Assembly: GCA_001598975.1 (NCBI GenBank)
Contig: BBXU01002616.1
Coordinates: 1 to 16,231, forward strand
Reading direction: 5' to 3'
Source of the DNA: Parachlorella kessleri
Taxonomy: Eukaryota; Chlorophyta; Trebouxiophyceae; Chlorellales; Chlorellaceae
DNA length: 16,231 nt
Made by a program: the position numbers and the translations under genes. This document shows positions 7,701-16,231 of the stretch, in pieces. The notes beneath the pieces are model-generated. The model saw only the letters and a list, made by a program, of their open reading frames with translations. It had not been told where the DNA came from and did no database searches. How positions within the stretch are numbered: position 1 is the stretch's first letter; each line of letters opens with the position of its first letter.

Positions 7701-8889
7701 CCGCTCACCTGAGCCGGCGGTGTCGGTGCCCAGCGCAAAGCTGACCATCCCCTCAGCCACCGCCACGGCGCTGCCGCAGGAGGAGCCCCCAGGCACAAAC
7801 CTGCAGCGTAGAACACCAGGTATACACCATGCCTATGGAGCAGTATGAACTCATGGTGAGGATAAAGTGGCTATGGTGCGTACTCGAGGCCACTCTATGA
7901 GAGGTGGAAGGCTTGACTCAGCGGCCAGCAAGGTTCATGGGCTGGGGCTAGCCTGGCGGCATCGCCCCTTTTGCCATACTTTGCTGCTTGGTTGCGACGC
8001 ATCTACAGCAGATGCTACTGCTGTGGGAAGCGTGAAGATTGATTGGTCGCCCCTTTGCACTGCATGGCCAAGGGGTCCCTGGGGGGCACCTGTCGTCAAA
8101 CGCGTTGGCTGGCACTCCATAGGGCGTTCGGGTGCCCACCAGCCCGCAGGCAAACTGGTCCAAATTGGTCTTCCCCATAAAGACACCGCCTGCGTGGAGA
8201 ACAGTTTTTTTGTTCTTCTGCTCGTTGCTATGCTCGATGCCGGGGTGCCACATACGCATTTCCTGGGCCAGTGGCAAGGGCTGGCGTGGCAGGTATGGGC
8301 AGGTAAATGGCGGCGGGCCTGCTCTCAAAATCGGTACCCGGGGTTCTGGGGCAGCAGACTAGCCAAATCACATGACACGGCAGTAGTGTGGGGTGCAGGC
8401 AGGCAGGCAAATGACAAACCTGCATCGAGCAGGGCTTGTACAACAGGGGCGTGTGCCTCTGGGGTGTAAGCAAAGTCTGGGCAGGCGCATGTGGTGGGGA
8501 AGCCGGCCACATCAATGTTGTCCTTGACTGCAAAGGGGATACCCCAGAGTTGCCCCCGCTCCCCCACCTGCAGACTCTCCAGCTCACTGCAAACGCAGCA
8601 CGCAGGGCGTTCATTCGCCAAGCGGAGGGGCTAGCCTTTCTTGCTTGGTTGAGAGCACATGCTGAAACTAGCAGGGCCGGCCTCCCTCACAAGTGCACCC
8701 AGGCTAAGCTGGTTACTTGCAACCACTACACCTGCAGCGTTTTACAACGTCCTCAAGGGTTGGTTTGCCGAGGAACACATGCTTGGAGGCCGCCACTTTG
8801 GGGAAGAGCTGCTGGGCAACGTCAGTTGGGGTGGTCCCCTGTTGGTAAGCTCCCTTCAGAGCGTCCAGCGTCAACTTTGCAGGTTCCAT
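4782..8889 (-). CDS. DUR2: Allophanate hydrolase, amidase domain only
   Basis: First step of allophanate breakdown, by an amidase-signature enzyme. Eleven exons, 5' to 3': 8889-8732, 8586-8420, 8189-8090, 7800-7709, 7510-7337, 7147-7016, 6710-6573, 6270-6104, 5784-5701, 5447-5306, 5134-4782 (TGA); 568 residues, all introns GT-AG, frames consistent. The catalytic set is present with the family's 24-residue Ser-Ser spacing: Lys74 in [11 protein letters not shown], cis-Ser148 in PGGSSCGS, nucleophile Ser172 in [19 protein letters not shown]. Allophanate-hydrolase traits rather than other amidases: [31 protein letters not shown]...[54 protein letters not shown] (487-502). The ATG at 8889 gives a typical start ([19 protein letters not shown]). 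The usual C-terminal domain is absent: after the amidase fold there is an Ala/Gly-rich tail (about 513-568) and a stop. That domain is encoded on the + strand at 3506-4132. Last intron (5135-5305) is 171 bp, stop-free and in frame; its 3' border is the least certain. Confidence 0.93.
6838..6938 (+). repeat. 27-bp minisatellite, about 3.7 copies
   Basis: Exact tandem units at 6838-6864, 6865-6891 and 6892-6918, plus a 20-base partial copy 6919-6938; each begins GAAGGGCAAGCCTGGAACGG. It lies wholly in the amidase intron 6711-7015. The unit is nine codons long and open on both strands, which produces repetitive but spurious open frames. Perfect identity suggests recent expansion and probable length variation among strains. 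Confidence 0.95.
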
Positions 8890-9486
8890 GGCAACGGATG
8901 CTGCAGTAGTCGCGCCACCAGTGCACCTGCGAAACCCGGTTTGCTGCTTACGCCCACGGCGATGGCTAGGGCATGCAGTTCCATGTATCAGTCTCCATCC
9001 TCCATATGACCTCTAGTTGAACGTATTAAAGGGAGATTGCGTGTAGCTTGAAAATTTGGCGCCCGACAGCAGCAGACTCGCAGCGCACAGGAGTACCTTC
9101 AATCGCCAGTACCTCCAAGGGTGCTTGTTAAAGTCCGTCAGCACAGATAATTGGAGGTGCTCGGGACGATTGTCAAGGTGCATCTGTTATCGGGGTTACA
9201 GGCCAGAGGGCACCTGGTTAAGGGCCAGCGCCCCCTGGACCCCTTCACGCACAGCATGCTGAAGCCCCATTGCGACGGGAGCCCTGCTGGCCTCCATTTA
9301 ACTTCATTTTTTCACAATACTGTCAAGGGACCTTCCATGGAGCTCATACAGAAGCACGCAAAGCCCTCCCAGTAGGCATGCCATCGAGTCCCCGCCCTAT
9401 TGGTCACCGATTTGTCAAACCAGAATGTCTTGTTCAAGTCCTTTCCCCATCTGGGATGGCAGCATCATAACCAAGTCCTAGCCGAC
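8890..9486. promoter_or_regulatory. Divergent promoter region, amidase gene and dephospho-CoA kinase
   Basis: About 600 bases between the amidase ATG (- strand, 8889) and the dephospho-CoA kinase ATG (+ strand, 9487). No conserved coding sequence was recognised; short open frames at 9056-9262, 9151-9375 and 9270-9470 show no family features. It must hold 5' UTRs and promoters for both genes if these gene models are complete. A TATTAAA at 9024-9030 is the only AT-rich element worth noting. No nitrogen-responsive motif can be asserted. Confidence 0.5.
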
Positions 9487-11690
9487 ATGGAGATTATGGA
9501 GGGCGCTGAACCGTTTGTCTTGGGGCTAACAGGCAGTATTGGCATGGTCAGCATCTCCTGGCTTTCTAGCCTTAGCTGGCACAGGATAACTTCGATAAGG
9601 GGTGATCTGAGCTTTCTATGAGCTATGCAGGGCAAAAGCACCTGTGCCAACTTCTTCAAAGCCCACGGCGTGCCAGTGCTAGACTCAGACAACGTAAGCA
9701 AGACTCAGCCCACCTGCTGGCCCTAAACCGCCCTTTGGTGGCGAAGTCAGCCTGTCTTTGCAAACTGCTATCGCATATGCGACCCCCTTTGACAGACCTT
9801 CTCCTTCAAACCCCTGTCACCTTTGGAAGCCAACACCACACTCCCTCCATCACTGCCAGCATATACCTGATTACTAACCTCAGTGAGGGTGTGCAGGTGG
9901 TGCACAGGCTTTACAGCAGTGGAGGTGCTGCAGTCCAACCTGTAGGCGACCTCTTCCCATCTGCTGTGGTGGACGGGGGTAAGTACCTGTTGAAGTCAAG
10001 CGTTGTGGCTCTGGCCTTGCTTGATTCAATGCCATCAGGGCATCGTCCCTGTGCACCAAGCCTGAACTGAGGGCAGCTTGCTGCTTGCCTGCAGCAATCA
10101 TCAGGGCTGAGCTTAGCAAGTGCGTATTAGGGAATCAGGTGCGAAACAGGTGCTTGGATACTCTCCAGGTGGACATACCCTGGTGACCTTCAGCTGTGCC
10201 ACCGCTAGATTGCGTTCCCACTGGCATCACCTGCTGTGTTGCTGCCAGGCCGTGAAGTGTTCTATGGCATGCAGTGCTTTTTGAGTAAAAGCACAGGCTG
10301 TGTGTGTTACAGGAGGCCCTTCGCCGCTTAGAGGGGGTGGTGCACCCACTAGTAACACAGGAGAAGGCGCGCTTCTTGGCAGACATGGCCCGCCAGCACC
10401 ATCGACTTGTGGTTGTTGACGTCCCCTTGTTGTATGAGACGGGCGCGCAGGTGAGCGGGGGTGGTCCTGGGATGGCAGAGAGGCAGTAGCGCTGTTGTGC
10501 GCTGTGCAGCCAAAGCTGCAGCTCCTCAAGCTGGAACTGGCTGCGGTTGCAAAGACCTTGGGAGGACTGCAAGTTGTGGGCTTGGTGGCTGCGTTTCCAT
10601 ACCCCCTGCTTTGCACTCCAGGCAATTGAATGTCAAAATCTCTGCTTATGGTCAACTACTGCCCCTACATCTTCCTACAGATGTGGGAAGGCTGCTGTGC
10701 GTGGTGCAACCCCCAGGCATGCAAGGGCTGCTGCTCTTGCCGCAGGCTCAGTGTGATGCGGTTGCGGTTGTTAGTGCTCCAGCGGAGGTGCAGCGGCAGC
10801 GAGTGCTGGCAAGGCCGGGTATGACTGAAGGTAAGAGCCTTCCGGGTGACCCCTGCCAGGTGCCACGATACAAAGCAGGCTGCCGTGCGCATCTGCAGCA
10901 CCCTGGGTGACCCTGCAACCACCACCCGCACAGTGTGCGACGCCATGCAGATTGTGGAAGCAAGCGATTGCTGAGAGCACTGGTACCTGAAGGCACCCGT
11001 GGTCATTCGGCTAGTGCTAAGTTGGAGCAGATAACCCCTCCTGAAGATTGATGAGAGCTCATGTTTGGTTCGATTGCAGCCATTGCATCAGATGGTGTAG
11101 TGCCTGCAGAGAAGCTGGCAGCAATACTAGCCCGACAGATGCCGGATGCTGAGAAAAGGCAAAAAGCTGACTTCGTCATAGACACGGTATGGCAGTTTAA
11201 AGCGTGCCTGTGGGGCTGTGCATATGCATGCCATAGAACTATGCAGCACTTGTTGGTGTGATGCTCGGCCTTCGACAGTATGAACAGGGTTTTGGCGTCC
11301 ACGCATGCACTGCAGTGTCTTGCTTTTAGCGAGACACTGGATACCTCAAGGATCAGCCCAGGTCAGCACAGTTTGGGGTTGTCTGTGGAGACATGCTGGC
11401 CATGACATATGTGAAGGCAGGGCGCGACACAGGATGGGTGGGCTGACAGTGGATGCAAGCAATGCTCTGGGAGCATGCCTGACATATCACCCACTCTATA
11501 TGCCATGGTACAGGGGGTATCCCTGGGGGAGACAGAAGCTCATGTGACAGCGCTCATTGATGCTCTCAGAGGCAGGAGAGGCACTGCTTTCCAACGGATT
11601 ATGGGCGAGGCTCGGCAGCAGCCTGATGAGGAAGGGCGGCAGCAGCGAGAAGGGCAGACGGCACAGCAGCAAGAGCAGGGCACGACTTAA
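9487..11690 (+). CDS. COAE: Dephospho-CoA kinase
   Basis: Phosphorylates the 3'-hydroxyl of the ribose of dephospho-CoA with ATP, the last step of CoA synthesis. Eight exons: 9487-9546, 9631-9693, 9897-9978, 10095-10138, 10313-10450, 10746-10830, 11080-11186, 11514-11690 (TAA); 251 residues, the usual size for a single-domain enzyme. Motifs: P-loop GLTGSIGM|GKST split by intron 1, VPVLDSDN, VVHRLY, EALRRLEGVVHPLV, LVVVDVPLLYETGA, CDAVAVVSAPAEVQRQRVLAR, ARQMPDAEKRQKADFVIDT. The last 35 or so residues are a Gln/Glu-rich low-complexity tail. The first ATG next to the conserved core (9487) was chosen; an in-frame ATG at 9400 would add 29 residues and could encode a targeting segment, but shows no clear one. 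The exon 5/6 junction (ETGAQ|AQCDAV) is the least certain. It lacks the fused phosphopantetheine adenylyltransferase found in animal CoA synthase. Confidence 0.93.
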
Positions 11691-12678
11691 CCAGCTCTGG
11701 CTTGTGAGCACCATCTTTGTAACATTGCCTTGTCAGCCTCTCCAAATTCTGAGACAAGTGTCCATCCCATCCTTACAGGGAACGCAACAGCCATGGATCG
11801 CTGTGGCCCCTTTTCAACACTGTGGAGAACCCTTCAGCAAAGCTTGGGCCCCCATGCACACTCGACAGGCACCGAGGAGATGTGCCAGCAACGTGGCCAA
11901 GTGGCTGAGAACAGGCCGGCAGCACCGTACACGCAAGGCCCACAGCTGGCAACCCCTACCCACAGCACTGCGGTGCGTACACATCGAAATGCTGCCAAAC
12001 TGCTCAGCAAAAGGATGCAGGCACGGGCAGGGCCACGGGCCGATCTGTGGCCTCAAGTACACACAATGCAGGCTTTGTAACACCAGCAACAGCATAAAGC
12101 AAGCTGCAAACTTTAAGAAATAGCCCCGCACAACAAATGAAACTCATACAACCACACAGCTATGAAGGCAACATGAACTTACGCAGCAAACAGCCATACC
12201 GGCAAAAAGCAGCAAGACGCAGAACTTGCATATCAATTGTCAAAGTGCATGTTGCGAACATTTATGGACAACGGTATGCACCCTGCACAAAATTTAGGGA
12301 TGTACCCACCCCTCCTGTGTGTATACAATGTGAAAACCGCAGACACTGCGGCAGAATCAGCCTGCTCAGCAGGCGTGCACCTATCTCGACACTGCAGTGC
12401 ACCATAACAGACCCACCACGGCACCACGGCGTCGCAGTGCTAGGCTTGCAAAGCGCGGTACTCTGTTTAGGGTAATGGTATATCGTTGCCAGATGCTGGA
12501 CCCTGGCCGCATCACAGAATGCACACCCTGCCCACCCAAGGCCCTATGGCCCTAACCACAAGCTGGGGCGCCTCTGCAAAGCTGAGTACCTTCTTCTGCA
12601 CACCGTCCACCCCAGCAAGGCAGCCACGCAACTCGGGCAGCGGGCCCCAGGATCCATGCAAGCCACAACATCACAGCA
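11691..12678. other. Convergent spacer between dephospho-CoA kinase and thiolase
   Basis: About 990 bases with no supported gene. Open frames at 11557-12123, 11730-12080, 12137-12475 and 11814-12131 (- strand) have no recognisable domain and no consistent exon structure. TGTAA elements on the + strand lie at 11718-11722 and 12076-12080. No TGTAA for the thiolase was found on the - strand before about 11776, where a TTACA occurs. The 12100-12300 part is noticeably A-rich. Confidence 0.55.
11718..11722 (+). terminator. Candidate poly(A) signal TGTAA for dephospho-CoA kinase
   Basis: It lies 28 bases after the stop codon, giving a very short 3' UTR; a second copy at 12076-12080 would give one of about 400 bases. 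Confidence 0.4.
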
Positions 12679-16092
<3,414 letters not shown>

Positions 16093-16231
16093 TTACAGCG
16101 CACACAGGCCAGCCCCTGCCATGCAGCAAGCATGCCCAGGCATAAGGAGGGTAGGCGGACCCGACAAGCGTCCGGCCCCTTCCCTCAGGACGACCCTCCA
16201 TGAGAACCGTGCAGACAGGGCACGCTCTCAG

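Noticed and set aside
9400..9486. Upstream in-frame ATG extending dephospho-CoA kinase by 29 residues
   Set aside because: The extension has no conserved residues and no clear targeting character; the ATG at 9487 sits at the usual distance from the P-loop. Not excluded, only less supported.
11557..12123. 188-residue open frame on the + strand
   Set aside because: It overlaps the last dephospho-CoA kinase exon in another frame, then runs through the 3' spacer, with no domain, motif or plausible codon pattern.

Overview
This looks like nuclear DNA of a chlorophyte green alga. The genes are intron-rich with mostly GT-AG borders, acceptors are nearly always (T)GCAG, exon third positions are often very GC-rich, and TGTAA elements, the usual green-algal poly(A) signal, follow three of the genes. 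Urea carboxylase and allophanate hydrolase functions side by side fit chlorophytes, many of which use the ATP-dependent urea amidolyase route instead of urease. The species cannot be fixed from sequence alone.

Layout: (1) 333-2446, + strand: 3' part of urea carboxylase, covering the end of the carboxyltransferase region and the biotin carrier domain. (2) 3506-4132, + strand: a small gene encoding only the C-terminal (second-step) domain of allophanate hydrolase. (3) 4782-8889, - strand: an 11-exon gene encoding only the amidase domain of allophanate hydrolase, with the Lys-cisSer-Ser catalytic set intact. (4) 9487-11690, + strand: an 8-exon dephospho-CoA kinase, divergent from the amidase gene. 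(5) 12679-16014, - strand: acetyl-CoA acetyltransferase (acetoacetyl-CoA thiolase) missing its 5' end, ending in a peroxisomal-type SRL tripeptide. All exon borders below were derived by hand from reading frame, splice signals and family alignment.

The first three genes form a urea-assimilation cluster: urea carboxylase makes allophanate from urea, bicarbonate and ATP, and allophanate hydrolase breaks allophanate down to ammonia and CO2. The most unusual observation is that the two domains of allophanate hydrolase, normally one polypeptide, lie in separate reading frames on opposite strands with their 3' ends facing each other. Either the enzyme is genuinely split in this alga, or a local inversion (biological or an assembly error) has flipped its last exons. 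Both halves look intact. The last two genes both concern CoA chemistry but there is no evidence they are co-regulated with the urea genes.

Other items: a 27-bp minisatellite in an amidase intron, a four-run G5 tract in a urea carboxylase intron, hairpins between urea carboxylase and the small + strand gene, two GC-AG introns, several stop-free introns with lengths divisible by three, a 32-bp microexon, and strong exon-to-exon differences in third-position GC. No tRNA, rRNA, CRISPR array, transposase or viral gene was seen.
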